This document shows positions 23,323 to 33,446 of a DNA stretch of 64,000 nucleotides, piece after piece. The stretch covers positions 2,232,001 through 2,296,000 of the forward strand of contig NZ_JBEPSD010000001.1 of NCBI RefSeq assembly GCF_040548735.1, written 5' to 3'. The first letter of the stretch is position 1, and each line of letters starts with the position of its first letter. Both the position numbers and the translations under genes were made by a program. Source of the DNA: Rhodanobacter soli (GTDB lineage: Bacteria > Pseudomonadota > Gammaproteobacteria > Xanthomonadales > Rhodanobacteraceae). The notes under the pieces were generated by a model. It did not search any database, was not told the DNA's origin, and saw nothing but the letters and a program-made list of their open reading frames with translations.

Positions 23323-26076
23323 TCAATGTGCCTCGTCCCAGTTCGCGCCCACGCCCACATCGACCAGCAGCGGCACCGCCAGTTCCGCCGCGCCGGACAT
23401 CCGTCCGACGACTGCGGCGCGCACCGCGTCGACCGCGTCGGCGCGCACTTCGAACACCAGTTCGTCGTGCACCTGCATCAGCATGTGGGCGTCGTCGCGG
23501 TCTTTCAGCCACGCCGCCACGGCGATCATCGCGCGCTTGATGATGTCGGCGGCGCTGCCCTGCATCGGCGCGTTCACCGCGGCGCGCTCGGCGCCCTGGC
23601 GCAGGCCCTGGTTGCGCGAAGTGAGGTTTTCCAGATACAGCCGGCGGCCGAAGATGGTTTCCACGTAACCGTCGCGATGGGCCTGTTCGCGGGTGGCTTC
23701 CATGAACGCGTGCACGCCGGGATAGCGGGAAAAATAACGCGCCATGTAGTCGCCGGCCTCGCCACGGTCCACGCCGAGCTGGCGCGCCAGGCCGAACGCG
23801 CTCATGCCGTACATGAGGCCGAAGTTGATCGCCTTGGCGGCGCGGCGCTGGTTGGCGCTGACGTCCTCGGGCTTCAGGCCGAACACCTCGGCGGCGGTGG
23901 CGCGGTGCACGTCGCCGCCTTCATGGAACGCCTTGAGCAGGCCTTCGTCGCCGGACAGGTGCGCCATGATGCGCAGCTCGATCTGCGAATAATCCGCGGC
24001 CATCACCTGCCAGCCCGGCGGCGCGATGAAGGCCTGGCGGATGCGCCGGCCCTCCTCGGTGCGCACCGGGATGTTCTGCAGGTTCGGGTCGGACGAGGAA
24101 ATCCGCCCGGTGGCCACCGAGCCCTGGTGGTAGCTGGTGTGCACGCGGCCGGTGCGCGGATTGACGATGCCGGACAGCTTGTCGGTATAGGTGGAGCGCA
24201 GCTTGGCCAGGCCGCGGTAGTCGAGGATCAGCCGCGGCAGTTCGTGGGTATCGGCGATCGCTTCCAGCGCTTCCTCGTTGGTCGACGGCTGGCCGGTCGG
24301 CGTCTTCAGTTTCGCCTGCAGGCCAAGCTCGTCGAACAGTACCGCCTGCAACTGCTTCGGCGAGTCGAGATTGAATTCGCGCCCGGCCAGCGCATACGAC
24401 TGCTGTTGCAGTTCCAGCATGCGCTTGCCCAGTTGCTGGCTCTGCCGGCGCAGCTCGTCGCCGTCGATCAGCACGCCGCGCTGTTCCATCGCGGCCAGCA
24501 CCGGCACCAGCGGGATCTCGATGTCTTCATAGACCTTGCGCAGGGCCGGCACGCTCTCGAGCTTGGGCCACAGCGTCAGGTGCAGGCGCAGGGTGATGTC
24601 CGAATCCTCGGCGGCGTAGCGGCAGGCAGTGTCCAGATCCACCTGCGAGAACGAGATCTGCCGCGCGCCCTTGCCGGCGACCTGCTCGTACTTCACCGTG
24701 TCGTAGCCGAGGTACTTCTTCGCCAGCGAGTCCATGTCGTGGCGCGTGGCGGTGGCGTTCCACACGTAGGATTCCAGCATCGAGTCATGCTTCAGGCCCT
24801 GCACCACGATGCCGTAATTGGACAGGATGTTGATGTCGTATTTCGCGTGCTGGCCGAGCTTGGGCCGGGATGGGTCCTCGAGCACGGGCTTCAGCGCGGC
24901 GAGCACGGCGTCACGGTCGAGCTGCTTCGGTGCGCCGGGATAATCATGGCCGAGCGGGATGTAGCAGGCCTTGCTCGCCTCCACCGCGAAGCTGATGCCG
25001 ACGATGTCCGCGCGCATCGCGTCGATGCTGGTGGTTTCGGTGTCGAACGCGATCAGCTCGGCATGGCGCAGTTTTTCCAGCCAGGCGTCGAGCTGCGCCT
25101 GCGTGGTGACCAGTTCGTATTCGCCGGCAGCGGACAGGGCAGCGTCAATGACCGCGACCGGCCCCGTCAGAACGGCCGGCTCGGCGGGTACGGTTTCTCC
25201 CGGTTGCTGTTCCACGATTCCCGTTGCCGGCTCCGCGGCGTCCAGGTCCTTCAGTGCGGCCTTGAATTCGTAGCGCGTATACAGCTCGCGCAACTGCGCG
25301 GTGTCGGCGACGCGCTGGGCCAGGTCGGTGGGGCCGAACTCCAGCGGCACGTCGGTCTTGATCGTCACCAGCTCGCGCGACAGCGGCAGCCGCGGCAGGG
25401 CTTCGCGCAGGCTCTCGCCGATCTTGCCGCCGACCTTGCCGGCGTTGGCGATCACGCCGTCCAGCGTGGCGTATTCGGCCAGCCATTTGGCGGCGGTCTT
25501 GGGCCCGCACTTGGGCACGCCCGGCACGTTGTCGATGGTGTCGCCGGTGAGGGCCAGGAAGTCGACGATCTGGTCCGGCCGCACGCCGAATTTCTCCATC
25601 ACGCCGGCACTGTCCATCACCGTGTTGCTCATGGTGTTGACCAGGGTGACGTGCGGACTCACCAGCTGCGCCATGTCCTTGTCGCCGGTGGAGATCAGCA
25701 CATCGATGCCGAGCGCCTGCGCCTGCACCGCCAGCGTGCCGATCACGTCGTCGGCTTCGACGCCGGGCACGCACAGGATCGGAAAGCCGAGCGCGCCGAC
25801 GATGGCCAGCATCGGCTCGACCTGCGAGCGCAGATCGTCCGGCATGGGCGGGCGGTTCGCCTTGTACTGGGCGTACAACGTGTCGCGAAAGGTCGGGCCG
25901 GGCGCATCGCCGACGAAAGCCAGGTAATCCGGCTTGGCCTTCAGCGTGGCGCGCAGCATGTTGACCACGCCGAACAGCGCGCCGGTGGGCTCGCCGCGGG
26001 CGTTGCTCAACGGCGGCAGCGCATGGAACGCGCGGTACAGGTAGGAGGAGCCGTCGATCAGGATGAGTTTGGGCAT
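23323..26076 (-). CDS. polA: DNA polymerase I (PolA)
   Basis: This 917-residue enzyme has three domains. A 5'-3' exonuclease spans about residues 1-290 (LILIDGSSYLYRAFHALPPL, TLAVQAQALGIDVLISTGDKDMAQLV). A 3'-5' exonuclease has the DxE pair Asp345 and Glu347 in IAFDTETTS, so proofreading should be intact. The C-terminal family A polymerase has motif A MAADYSQIELRIMAHLS, motif B RRAAKAINFGLMYGMSAFGLA and motif C MLMQVHDELVFE. Its length is like E. coli Pol I (928). It acts in Okazaki-fragment maturation and repair. It stands alone, divergent from the DUF2782 gene. Confidence 0.98.
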   Translation of the reverse strand: MPKLILIDGSSYLYRAFHALPPLSNARGEPTGALFGVVNMLRATLKAKPDYLAFVGDAPGPTFRDTLYAQYKANRPPMPDDLRSQVEPMLAIVGALGFPILCVPGVEADDVIGTLAVQAQALGIDVLISTGDKDMAQLVSPHVTLVNTMSNTVMDSAGVMEKFGVRPDQIVDFLALTGDTIDNVPGVPKCGPKTAAKWLAEYATLDGVIANAGKVGGKIGESLREALPRLPLSRELVTIKTDVPLEFGPTDLAQRVADTAQLRELYTRYEFKAALKDLDAAEPATGIVEQQPGETVPAEPAVLTGPVAVIDAALSAAGEYELVTTQAQLDAWLEKLRHAELIAFDTETTSIDAMRADIVGISFAVEASKACYIPLGHDYPGAPKQLDRDAVLAALKPVLEDPSRPKLGQHAKYDINILSNYGIVVQGLKHDSMLESYVWNATATRHDMDSLAKKYLGYDTVKYEQVAGKGARQISFSQVDLDTACRYAAEDSDITLRLHLTLWPKLESVPALRKVYEDIEIPLVPVLAAMEQRGVLIDGDELRRQSQQLGKRMLELQQQSYALAGREFNLDSPKQLQAVLFDELGLQAKLKTPTGQPSTNEEALEAIADTHELPRLILDYRGLAKLRSTYTDKLSGIVNPRTGRVHTSYHQGSVATGRISSSDPNLQNIPVRTEEGRRIRQAFIAPPGWQVMAADYSQIELRIMAHLSGDEGLLKAFHEGGDVHRATAAEVFGLKPEDVSANQRRAAKAINFGLMYGMSAFGLARQLGVDRGEAGDYMARYFSRYPGVHAFMEATREQAHRDGYVETIFGRRLYLENLTSRNQGLRQGAERAAVNAPMQGSAADIIKRAMIAVAAWLKDRDDAHMLMQVHDELVFEVRADAVDAVRAAVVGRMSGAAELAVPLLVDVGVGANWDEAH

Positions 26077-26169
26077 GGCGCCATTCTCGCATGCACGGCG
26101 AAACGTCGCGCTTCACGAAAGCCCGGCAGAGGCGCTGTTATGCTGCGCTCCCCGAACGAGGTTGCCGCC

Positions 26170-26706
26170 ATGAAAACCGCTGCCTTGCTGGTTGCCGCCA
26201 GCGTCCTGTTCACGTCGAGCGTGTTGGCGCAGTCGGCCCCGTCGACAAACGTACCGCCGCCGCCCGGGATCAACGATCCGGGCGTGCAAGCGGTGGAGCC
26301 GCCGGCCAAGCCGGCCGCCAAGCCGACGGCCACGCATCGGTCGGCCCACGCCGCACCGTCCTCGCCCGCTCAGCCGCTGAACCTGAAGCCGCAGGCGCTG
26401 CCCGCGATGCACGATGAAAGCAGCGTGCAGACCAGCCGCGACCAGCCGCCGCCGGAAGTGCGGATACGCCAGGAAGGCGACAACAGCATCCAGGAGTACA
26501 GCCGCAACGGCCGCGTCTACATGGTGGTGATCACCCCGAAGAGCGGCATAGCGCAGACCTACATGGTCGATCCGCAGGGTCGACTGGTCGACGAGCACGG
26601 CATGAAGCCGGTCGGACCGGTGATGTACAAGGTGCTGGAATGGGGCAAGAGCCGGCCGTCCGCCGAGGGTTCGAGCGAGCCGGCGCCGGCGGACGACGGC
26701 CACTGA
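26170..26706 (+). CDS. DUF2782 secreted protein
   Basis: This 178-residue protein has a signal peptide (MKTAALLVAASVLFTSSVLAQ) and a Pro/Ala-rich linker (residues 22-90). The C-terminal domain reads PPEVRIRQEGDNSIQEYSRNGRVYMVVITPKSGIAQTYMVDPQGRL, which is the DUF2782 core. Its place divergent from polA is usual in xanthomonads as far as I recall. Function is unknown and a periplasmic location is predicted. GAGG lies upstream of ATG 26170. Confidence 0.85.
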   Translation: MKTAALLVAASVLFTSSVLAQSAPSTNVPPPPGINDPGVQAVEPPAKPAAKPTATHRSAHAAPSSPAQPLNLKPQALPAMHDESSVQTSRDQPPPEVRIRQEGDNSIQEYSRNGRVYMVVITPKSGIAQTYMVDPQGRLVDEHGMKPVGPVMYKVLEWGKSRPSAEGSSEPAPADDGH

Positions 26707-26782
26707 GCCACGCGCTGAACCGCGTCGTCGGCGCCGGACATGCTGACGACGCTCGGCCGGTATCCAAGCGGAGGGCGGCGCG

Positions 26783-27214
26783 ATGCAACTGCGTGAAAGC
26801 TGGCTGCTGTTTGCATTGGGTTCGGCGCTGTTCGCGGCGCTGACCGCGCTGTTCGGCAAACTCGGCGTGGTCGGCATCAATTCCAACCTCGCCACCTTCA
26901 TCCGCACCATCGTGATCCTGTTGGTCACCGCCGGCATCCTCAGCCTGCGCAACGAATGGGCCAAGCCCACCGGGCTGCCGCTGCACAGCTGGCTGTTCCT
27001 GGTGCTGTCCGGCATCGCCACCGGGCTGTCGTGGCTGTGCTACTACCGTGCGCTGCAGCTCGGGCCGGTGAGCAAGGTGGCGCCGATCGACAAGCTCAGC
27101 GTGGCGCTGGCGATCGTGCTGGGCCTGCTGTTCCTGGGCGAGCAGCCGAGCTGGCCGCTGCTGGTCGGCGGCGCGCTGATCGTGGCCGGCGCGATGGTGA
27201 TCGCGCTGTTCTAA
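26783..27214 (+). CDS. Single-domain EamA (DMT superfamily) transporter
   Basis: This 143-residue protein consists of one EamA domain of about four to five helices, with LFALGSALFAALTALFGKLGV, SGIATGLSWLCYYRALQLG and PVSKVAPIDKLSVALAIVLGLLFLGEQ. Typical DMT exporters have two such domains, so this half-size form probably dimerises. The substrate is unknown. It converges on the GST gene with a 4-base overlap of the stop codons. Confidence 0.85.
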   Translation: MQLRESWLLFALGSALFAALTALFGKLGVVGINSNLATFIRTIVILLVTAGILSLRNEWAKPTGLPLHSWLFLVLSGIATGLSWLCYYRALQLGPVSKVAPIDKLSVALAIVLGLLFLGEQPSWPLLVGGALIVAGAMVIALF

Positions 27215-27921
27215 GCCGGGTCGTCCAGTTCCGGGTAGTGGCGGAAGATGCCGCTCTCGTTGAACGGCAACCGCCGCGGTGACGCCAGGTAGGCGGCGAT
27301 GCGCGGCCGCTGCGCCACCCGTTGTTTCAGCGCATGCAGCAGCGGCAACTCGTGCCCGAGGCGCCGCATGGCGCGCGGAAACGCGTACTCCAGCCCGCTC
27401 ATCAGCTGGAACAGCGAAAGATCGACGTAGGAGTGCTCGTGCAGGGCGTGCTGGCCGCCGCCGCGTTCCAGCACCTGCTCGAAATAGTCCAGGTATTTCG
27501 GCAGCCGCGTCGCGCGCAGGTCGGCCGCGCGGCGCAGCGCCTCGACGCGCTGGTCCTCGTAGTACAGGCTGCCGGCGATCGGGTGGTGGGAATCGTGCAC
27601 CTCGGCGACGAGATCGCTGATGGTCAGCTGCAACTGGTGCGCGTAGCGCCGCCGGCTCTCGCTCTCCGGCACCAGGCCGAGCGGCGGGCCGAGATACTGC
27701 AGGATGTTCGCGGTCTGCGCGATCAGCAGCCGGCCGGCCTTGAGGAACGGCGGCGCGAACGGCAGCGCGCCTTCGTGGACGCCATCGAGGTAACGCACGA
27801 TGGCGTCGTCGCCCTGTATACGCGCCACGTCGTCGTAGTCGGCGCCGGCATCCTCCAGCGCCAGCCGCACGAATTCGCCGCGGCCCTGGATGCCGGTCCA
27901 GTAATACAGCTCGTAATGCAT
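27211..27921 (-). CDS. Glutathione S-transferase family protein
   Basis: This 236-residue protein has an N-terminal thioredoxin-like domain ([26 protein letters not shown], with the cis-Pro/Ser region [14 protein letters not shown]). An all-helical C-terminal domain with [18 protein letters not shown] supplies the conserved Asp of the N-cap. The [17 protein letters not shown] start is like sigma/alpha-type GSTs. It is expected to bind glutathione; the second substrate is unknown. CCGGAGG precedes ATG 27921. It lies downstream of purH with a 55-base gap. Confidence 0.85.
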   Translation of the reverse strand: MHYELYYWTGIQGRGEFVRLALEDAGADYDDVARIQGDDAIVRYLDGVHEGALPFAPPFLKAGRLLIAQTANILQYLGPPLGLVPESESRRRYAHQLQLTISDLVAEVHDSHHPIAGSLYYEDQRVEALRRAADLRATRLPKYLDYFEQVLERGGGQHALHEHSYVDLSLFQLMSGLEYAFPRAMRRLGHELPLLHALKQRVAQRPRIAAYLASPRRLPFNESGIFRHYPELDDPA

Positions 27922-27976
27922 GGCAGCCTCCGGATCGAAGGATGGATGCCGAGCGTGCGCCTCTGCGGGCCGAGAC

Positions 27977-29587
27977 TCAATGCCGGAAGTGGCGTATCCC
28001 GGTGAATACCATCGCCATGTCGTGCTCGTCGGCGGCGGCGATCACCTCGGCGTCGCGCATCGAGCCGCCGGGCTGGATCACCGCGCTGATGCCCGCCTCG
28101 GCGGCGGCGTCGATGCCGTCGCGGAACGGGAAGAACGCATCGCTGGCCATCACCGAGCCGCGCACCTCGAGCTTCTCGTCGGCCGCCTTGATGCCGGCGA
28201 TCTTCGCGCTGTAGACGCGGCTCATCTGGCCGGCGCCGATGCCGATGGTCTGGCGGTTGTGCGCGTAGACGATGGCGTTGGACTTGACGAACTTGGCCAC
28301 CTTCCAGGCGAAGATCAGGTCGTGGATCTGCGCCTCGGTGGGCGCGCGGCGGGTGACCACCTTGAGGTCGCCGGCCGTGACCATGCCGGTATCGGCGCTC
28401 TGGATCAGCAGGCCCGAGCCGACCCGCCTGGAACTGTTGCCGGGATGCGCGGCCAGCAGGTTGCCGTCGGTCGGCAGCGGGATCACCAGCACGCGCACGT
28501 TGCCTTTCTTCGCGAACGCCTTCAGCGCGTCGTCCGCGTAGCCCGGCGCCAGCACCACCTCGACGAACTGGCGCTCGACGATCGCGCGGGCGGTGGCGCC
28601 GTCGACCTCGCGGTTGAATGCGATGATGCCGCCGAACGCGGAGGTGGGATCGGTCTGGAAGGCCAGGTCATACGCCTTGCCGACGCCGTCCAGGCTCACC
28701 GCCACGCCGCAGGGATTGGCGTGCTTGACGATCACGCAGGCCGGCTTGGCGAAGCTGCGCACGCATTCCCATGCCGCGTCGGCGTCGGCGATGTTGTTGA
28801 ACGACAGCTCCTTGCCCTGCAACTGGCGGAAGGTGGCCAGCGTGCCCGGCGCCGGGTACAGGTCGCGGTAGAACGCGGCCTGCTGGTGCGGGTTCTCGCC
28901 GTAGCGCAGGTCCATCAGCTTCACGAAGCGGCCGTTGACCTGGCCGGGGAAGGCGGCGTGGCCGGCGATCGCGTCCTGCGTGTCGTTGAGTTCCAGCCCG
29001 GACAGGTAGTCGCTGATCGCGCCGTCGTAGCTGGACACGTTGTTGAATGCGGCCACGGCGAGCTTGAAGCGCGTCGCACGGCTGAGGCCGCCGTGTTGCT
29101 CGATCTCGGCCAGCGCATCGGCGTATTGGTCCGGCGAAGTGAGTACGCCGACGTCGCTCCAGTTCTTCGCCGCCGAGCGCAGCATCGCCGGGCCGCCGAT
29201 GTCGATGTTCTCGATCGCCTGCTCCAGCGTGCAACCGGGTTTCGCCACGGTGGCTTCGAACGGGTACAGGTTCAGCACCAGCAGGTCGATCGGTGCGATG
29301 CCGAGTTCGGCCATCACCTTGTCGTCGGTGCCGCGTCGGCCGAGCAGGCCGCCATGCACCTTCGGGTGCAGCGTCTTCACGCGGCCGTCCATGATCTCGG
29401 GAAAACCGGTGAGGTCGCTGACCTCGGTGACCGCGATGCCGGCCTCGCGCAGCGCCTTCGCGCTGCCGCCGGTGGAGAGCAGCTCGATGCCCCTGGCGGC
29501 GAGGCGCCGACCCAGGTCGATCAGGCCGGCCTTGTCGGAGACGCTGAGCATGGCACGACGGACCGGGACGAGCTGGGGAGCGGACAT
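27977..29587 (-). CDS. purH: Bifunctional AICAR formyltransferase/IMP cyclohydrolase (PurH)
   Basis: This 536-residue protein performs the last two steps of IMP synthesis. The N-terminal MGS-like IMP cyclohydrolase domain (1-200) has ALISVSDK-type [45 protein letters not shown] and [16 protein letters not shown]. The C-terminal formyltransferase domain has [11 protein letters not shown] and [14 protein letters not shown]. The C-terminus holds [13 protein letters not shown] and [11 protein letters not shown]. Length is normal. fis lies 82 bases upstream, an arrangement conserved in many gammaproteobacteria. Confidence 0.98.
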   Translation of the reverse strand: MSAPQLVPVRRAMLSVSDKAGLIDLGRRLAARGIELLSTGGSAKALREAGIAVTEVSDLTGFPEIMDGRVKTLHPKVHGGLLGRRGTDDKVMAELGIAPIDLLVLNLYPFEATVAKPGCTLEQAIENIDIGGPAMLRSAAKNWSDVGVLTSPDQYADALAEIEQHGGLSRATRFKLAVAAFNNVSSYDGAISDYLSGLELNDTQDAIAGHAAFPGQVNGRFVKLMDLRYGENPHQQAAFYRDLYPAPGTLATFRQLQGKELSFNNIADADAAWECVRSFAKPACVIVKHANPCGVAVSLDGVGKAYDLAFQTDPTSAFGGIIAFNREVDGATARAIVERQFVEVVLAPGYADDALKAFAKKGNVRVLVIPLPTDGNLLAAHPGNSSRRVGSGLLIQSADTGMVTAGDLKVVTRRAPTEAQIHDLIFAWKVAKFVKSNAIVYAHNRQTIGIGAGQMSRVYSAKIAGIKAADEKLEVRGSVMASDAFFPFRDGIDAAAEAGISAVIQPGGSMRDAEVIAAADEHDMAMVFTGIRHFRH

Positions 29588-29668
29588 GAGCGGGTTACCA
29601 GAAGGGGAAAGCCGTTCATTATAGCCGCCCGGATGGTGGGTGGCTTTTGTACGAATACGCCGGGCGGG

Positions 29669-29992
29669 TTACAGCAGGCCGTGCGCGGCCAGCTTCTTGC
29701 GCAAGGTGGCGCGGTTGATGCCCAGCGCGCTGGCAGCGCGGCTCTGGTTGCCGTCATGGAAGGCCAGCACTTCGCGCAGCAGCGGTACTTCGACCTCGCG
29801 CAACACCAGCGCGTGCAGGCCCTCGGAACATTCGGTGTCGCCGATGTCGGCAAGGTAGCGGCGCACCGTGCGGGTGACGCATTCGCTCAGCGCGCTTTGG
29901 CCTTGGGAGCTGGCGCCAGACGAGCCTGCGCTTTGCGACGAGGTCTGTTTTGCGGCCTCGGCGGCAGGCAGTCTTACGGCATTCACGGGCAT
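29669..29992 (-). CDS. fis: Fis family DNA-binding protein
   Basis: This 107-residue protein has a low-complexity N-terminus (about residues 1-35) and a Fis core: SECVTRTVRRYLADIGDTECSEGLHALVLREVEVPLLREVLAFHDGNQSRAASALGINRATLRKKL. The C-terminal helix-turn-helix (NQSRAASALGINRATLRKKLAAHGLL) is complete. The start follows AGGGAAG. Fis bends DNA and regulates many promoters. dusB, the usual upstream partner, is not here. Confidence 0.93.
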   Translation of the reverse strand: MPVNAVRLPAAEAAKQTSSQSAGSSGASSQGQSALSECVTRTVRRYLADIGDTECSEGLHALVLREVEVPLLREVLAFHDGNQSRAASALGINRATLRKKLAAHGLL

Positions 29993-30148
29993 CTTCCCTC
30001 ACGTACGAAGCGACGACTGCATAGGCCGCTGCTCATGGTTATGACTGATCTTGCAGGTCGCGGCGTGTATCGCATGCCGTCCGGCATGTCCGCGCGAGGG
30101 ATCGAGTCTACCCGCGCGGGCGGATAATTTTAAGTACCGGAGGCGTCG

Positions 30149-31012
30149 TTATTCGAAACCGATCTCGAACGCTACCGCCTTGTCGCCCGGGTCTTCCACT
30201 TCCAGCAGCAGCACGGCGCTGGCGCCCGGCGCCAGGCCATGGCGCAAGATCGTGGCGTCGTCCAGGTACTCGGCCGGCTGCAGCCGGCGCATCGCGATGC
30301 GCTGGCCCTGCGCGTTCGACAAGGTGATGGTCAGCACCGGCCAGGGTTGCGCGAACGTGGCGTCGTTGCGCACGCTGGCGCTGATCATCAGCGCGCCGGC
30401 GACGCTGGGGTGCGCCTGCACGTTGCTGGCCAGCAGGCGCAGCTGCTGCGGCGCAGAAACCAGCGGCAGCTCGCAGCCGAGCACGCCACAGCTGGCGCGC
30501 AGCCAGCCGCCCACGGCGGGGTTGCGGATCAGGTCGTCGCGCTTGGCCCAGGCCAGCTGGATCGCGAGCAGCAGTGCGAGCAGCAGGCACGCCGCGACCC
30601 ATGGCCAGCGCCGTTCGCCGGATGGACGCAGGTGCCGCCGTCGTTCGCGCCGGGTCGATCGTTCACGCGGACGGGCATGTGGCTCGCGGGCGAAGCGCGG
30701 CGCGAAGACCAGTTGCGAGAAGTCCTCGACGGCCGGCCTGGGCGCCGCCGCCGTCACCATCTCGTCGGCCACCACCACCGCCGGCGGATCGGGCCGCGGC
30801 CGGTACACCACCAGGTCGAGCAGTGGCGGCTCGAACGCGGGTTCATTGACCGGCAGCTCGGCGAACGGTTCCGGCGGCAACTGCTCGGCGAGCGTGGCGA
30901 GGCTGTCGAAGCTGGCCTCGCAATGTCCGCACACGACGTGGCCGTGCGCTTTCGCTAGCGTCTGCGCATCCAGCGAAAACACGGACAGGCATTCGGGACA
31001 TTGTGTGTACAT
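30149..31012 (-). CDS. Zinc-ribbon and DUF3426 domain protein
   Basis: This 287-residue protein starts with an MJ0042-type zinc ribbon: Cys5, Cys8, Cys28 and Cys31 (MYTQCPECLSVF...VVCGHCEASF). A Pro-rich linker follows, with an Arg-rich patch near residue 125, one transmembrane helix (about 137-156) and a C-terminal DUF3426 domain (LRASCGVLGCELPL...LTITLSNAQGQRIAMRRLQPAEYL). So the zinc ribbon faces the cytoplasm and DUF3426 the periplasm. Its place between prmA and fis is conserved in this group. The role is unknown. Confidence 0.88.
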   Translation of the reverse strand: MYTQCPECLSVFSLDAQTLAKAHGHVVCGHCEASFDSLATLAEQLPPEPFAELPVNEPAFEPPLLDLVVYRPRPDPPAVVVADEMVTAAAPRPAVEDFSQLVFAPRFAREPHARPRERSTRRERRRHLRPSGERRWPWVAACLLLALLLAIQLAWAKRDDLIRNPAVGGWLRASCGVLGCELPLVSAPQQLRLLASNVQAHPSVAGALMISASVRNDATFAQPWPVLTITLSNAQGQRIAMRRLQPAEYLDDATILRHGLAPGASAVLLLEVEDPGDKAVAFEIGFE

Positions 31013-31085
31013 GCAGGCCGCTTTGAATCGGTATCCGGCAAGCTTAGCAGGGTGCTCGCGCGGGCAAGCCGGCGGTCCGAAGGCC

Positions 31086-31985
31086 TCAGCCGCGGCGACG
31101 GCCGCTGATGCGCACCCAGTCCTCGCGGCTGTCCACGCGCAACTCGTCGAACCATTCGGCGTAGCGTTGCAGCAGTTCGTCCTGCTGGCCGGCGAGGATG
31201 CCGGAGATCGCGAACGGCGCGCCGGGTTTCGCCGCGGCGGCGAAGGTGGGCGCCAGTTCGCCAAGCGGGCCGGCGAGGATGTTGGCGATGAACACGTCGG
31301 CGGCATCTGCGACGACGTCTTCGGGCAGGAACAGCGCGAGCCGGTCGGCCACGCCGTTGCGTTCGGCGTTGTCGGCCGAGGCGGTGAGCGCCTGCGGGTC
31401 GTTGTCGACGCCGACCGCGCTGGCCGCGCCGAGCTTCAGTGCGGCGATCGCCAGGATGCCCGAGCCGCAGCCGTAATCGGTGATCGTCTTGCCGGCAAGG
31501 TCCAGGCCATCCAGCCATTCCAGGCACAGCGCGGTGGTGGGATGCGTGCCGCTGCCGAAGGCGAGGCCGGGATCGAGGCGCACCACCACGAGGTCATCAT
31601 CGACGGGAGGCTCGATGTTCCACGGATAGATCCACAGCCGGCGGCCGAACGGCATCGGCTTGAACTGGTCCATCCATGCACGCTCCCAGTCCTGGTCGGC
31701 GACCTCGGCGAAGCTCAGCTGGTCGGGTTCCAGCCATGGCAGCAGCTCGCCCAGCGCGGCGGCGAGGCCGCGCCGGTCGGCGTGCTCGTCGAACAGCGCG
31801 TGCAGGGTGATCGTCGGCCATAGCGGCAGCTCGCCCACGCCCGGTTCGAAGATCGCCTGCTCGTCCGGCGTCTCCGCGTCGGCGTCCTGCAGGGTGATCG
31901 ACAGCGCGCCGAGATCGTCCAGCGCTTCCTCCGCGCCGGGCTGCTGCTCGGTGCGGACGATCAGGGAGAGTTCAAGGAATGGCAT
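31086..31985 (-). CDS. prmA: Ribosomal protein L11 methyltransferase (PrmA)
   Basis: This 299-residue enzyme trimethylates lysines and the N-terminus of ribosomal protein L11. The N-terminal recognition domain starts MPFLELSLIVRTEQQPGAEEAL. The methyltransferase domain has DPGLAFGSGTHPTTALCLEWL, the SAM site DYGCGSGILAIAALKLG and VFIANILAGPLGELAP. Length matches the family (about 293-300). It lies 56 bases downstream of accC in the same direction. Confidence 0.97.
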   Translation of the reverse strand: MPFLELSLIVRTEQQPGAEEALDDLGALSITLQDADAETPDEQAIFEPGVGELPLWPTITLHALFDEHADRRGLAAALGELLPWLEPDQLSFAEVADQDWERAWMDQFKPMPFGRRLWIYPWNIEPPVDDDLVVVRLDPGLAFGSGTHPTTALCLEWLDGLDLAGKTITDYGCGSGILAIAALKLGAASAVGVDNDPQALTASADNAERNGVADRLALFLPEDVVADAADVFIANILAGPLGELAPTFAAAAKPGAPFAISGILAGQQDELLQRYAEWFDELRVDSREDWVRISGRRRG

Positions 31986-31992
31986 GGGCGAG

Positions 31993-32052
31993 GAACGAAT
32001 GAGGAGTGAGAAGGGTGGGTGGTGACGCGCTTAGGTGCCTCTCACTGCTCTC
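31993..32052. repeat. Purine-rich imperfect inverted repeat between accC and prmA
   Basis: ATGAGGAGTGAGAAGGG on the left can pair imperfectly with CTCTCACTGCTCTCC on the right, which reaches into the accC stop region. The element resembles the GGAGAGGAGTGA inverted repeat at 15594-15661. It lies between accC and prmA, where it may attenuate or stabilise mRNA. The similarity is by eye only. Confidence 0.4.
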
Positions 32053-33418
32053 CGCCCGTCGCCGCATTCTTTTCCTTCTGCTCGGCCATCCGCTTCTCGA
32101 GGTAGTGGATGTTCTGGCCGCCGTGCTGGAAGCCAGCGTCGGCCATGATCCGCTGCTGCAGCGGGATGTTGCACTTGACGCCCTCGATCACCGTCTCGGC
32201 CAGGGCCAGGCGCATGCGCGCGATCGCGGTCTCGCGGTCGGGCCCGTGCACGATCAGCTTGCCGATCATCGAATCGTAGTTCGGCGGGATGCGATAGCCG
32301 TCGTACAGATGCGTGTCCACGCGCACGCCGGGGCCGCCGGGCGCCTCGAAGCGCTTCACCGTGCCGGGGCTGGGCATGAACGTGTCCGGGTCCTCGGCGT
32401 TGATGCGGCACTCGATCGCGTGGCCGTGTACGACGATGTCTTCCTGCCTGAGCGTGAGCTTCTCGCCGCCGGCGATCAGCAGCTGTTCGCGCACCAGGTC
32501 GACGCCGGTGATCAGCTCGGTCACCGGATGCTCGACCTGGATGCGGGTGTTCATCTCGATGAAGTAGAAGCGGCCGTTCTCGTACAGGAACTCGAACGTG
32601 CCGGCGCCGCGGTAGTTGATGCGCAGGCAGGCGTCGACGCAGACCTTGCCGATCGCCGCGCGCTGCTCCGGCGTGATGCCCGGCGCCGGTGCTTCCTCGA
32701 CCACTTTCTGGTGGCGGCGCTGCATCGAGCAGTCGCGTTCGCCCAGGTGGATCGCGTTGCCCTGGCCATCGGCGAGCACCTGGATTTCCACGTGACGCGG
32801 ATTCTCCAGGAACTTCTCCATGTACACCTGTTCGTTGCCGAACGCGGCCTTGGCTTCGGCCTTGGTCATGGTGATCGCGTTGCCCAGGTGCGCCTCGGTG
32901 CGCACCACGCGCATGCCGCGGCCGCCGCCGCCGCCGGCAGCCTTGATGATCACCGGGTAGCCGATCTCGCGCGCGATCTTGATGTTGGTGTCGACGTCTT
33001 CGCCGAGCGGGCCGCCGGAACCGGGGACGCACGGCACGCCGGCCGCCTTCATCGCCCGGATCGCCTCGACCTTGTCGCCCATCAGGCGGATCACGTCGGC
33101 GGTCGGGCCGATGAAGACGAAGCCGGACTGCTCCACCTGCTCGGCGAAGTCGGCGCGCTCGGACAGGAAACCGTAGCCGGGGTGGATCGCCTGGGCGTCG
33201 GTGATCTCCGCCGCCGCGATGATGCGCGGGATGTTGAGATAGCTGTCGACCGACGGCCCGGGGCCGATGCAGATCGACTCGTCGGCGAGGCCGACGTGCT
33301 TCAGGTTGCGGTCCACGGTGGAGTGCACCGCCACGGTCTTGATGCCAAGGCTGTGGCAGGCGCGCAATACACGCAGCGCGATTTCGCCGCGGTTGGCGAT
33401 GACGACTTTTTCTAGCAT
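32042..33418 (-). CDS. accC: Acetyl-CoA carboxylase, biotin carboxylase subunit (AccC)
   Basis: This 458-residue ATP-grasp enzyme carboxylates biotin on AccB for fatty acid synthesis. It has [41 protein letters not shown], the glycine-rich loop [43 protein letters not shown] and RINAEDP. Length is typical. The ATG at 33418 directly abuts the GGGATTCG repeats and shows no Shine-Dalgarno. In E. coli accC follows accB directly, but here the four-helix-bundle gene intervenes. Confidence 0.97.
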   Translation of the reverse strand: MLEKVVIANRGEIALRVLRACHSLGIKTVAVHSTVDRNLKHVGLADESICIGPGPSVDSYLNIPRIIAAAEITDAQAIHPGYGFLSERADFAEQVEQSGFVFIGPTADVIRLMGDKVEAIRAMKAAGVPCVPGSGGPLGEDVDTNIKIAREIGYPVIIKAAGGGGGRGMRVVRTEAHLGNAITMTKAEAKAAFGNEQVYMEKFLENPRHVEIQVLADGQGNAIHLGERDCSMQRRHQKVVEEAPAPGITPEQRAAIGKVCVDACLRINYRGAGTFEFLYENGRFYFIEMNTRIQVEHPVTELITGVDLVREQLLIAGGEKLTLRQEDIVVHGHAIECRINAEDPDTFMPSPGTVKRFEAPGGPGVRVDTHLYDGYRIPPNYDSMIGKLIVHGPDRETAIARMRLALAETVIEGVKCNIPLQQRIMADAGFQHGGQNIHYLEKRMAEQKEKNAATGGEQ

Positions 33419-33446
33419 GGGATTCGGGATTCGGGATTCGGGATTT
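33419..33446. repeat. Tandem GGGATTCG repeat, left boundary of the four-helix-bundle cassette
   Basis: Three and a half tandem copies of the 8-mer GGGATTCG lie immediately before the accC start codon. The same unit in inverted orientation lies at 33837-33867 on the other side of the four-helix-bundle gene. Arrays of this unit are a known feature of xanthomonad intergenic DNA as I recall. The number of copies is likely to vary by slippage. Confidence 0.85.

Noticed and set aside
23326..26706. A very long plus-strand frame antisense to polA that runs into the DUF2782 gene
   Set aside because: Only the last 178 codons (from 26170) form a real gene with a signal peptide; the rest is a shadow of polA.
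33419..33446. Possible CRISPR array from the GGGATTCG repeats
   Set aside because: The unit is only 8 bases and tandem without spacers, so it is a simple sequence array.
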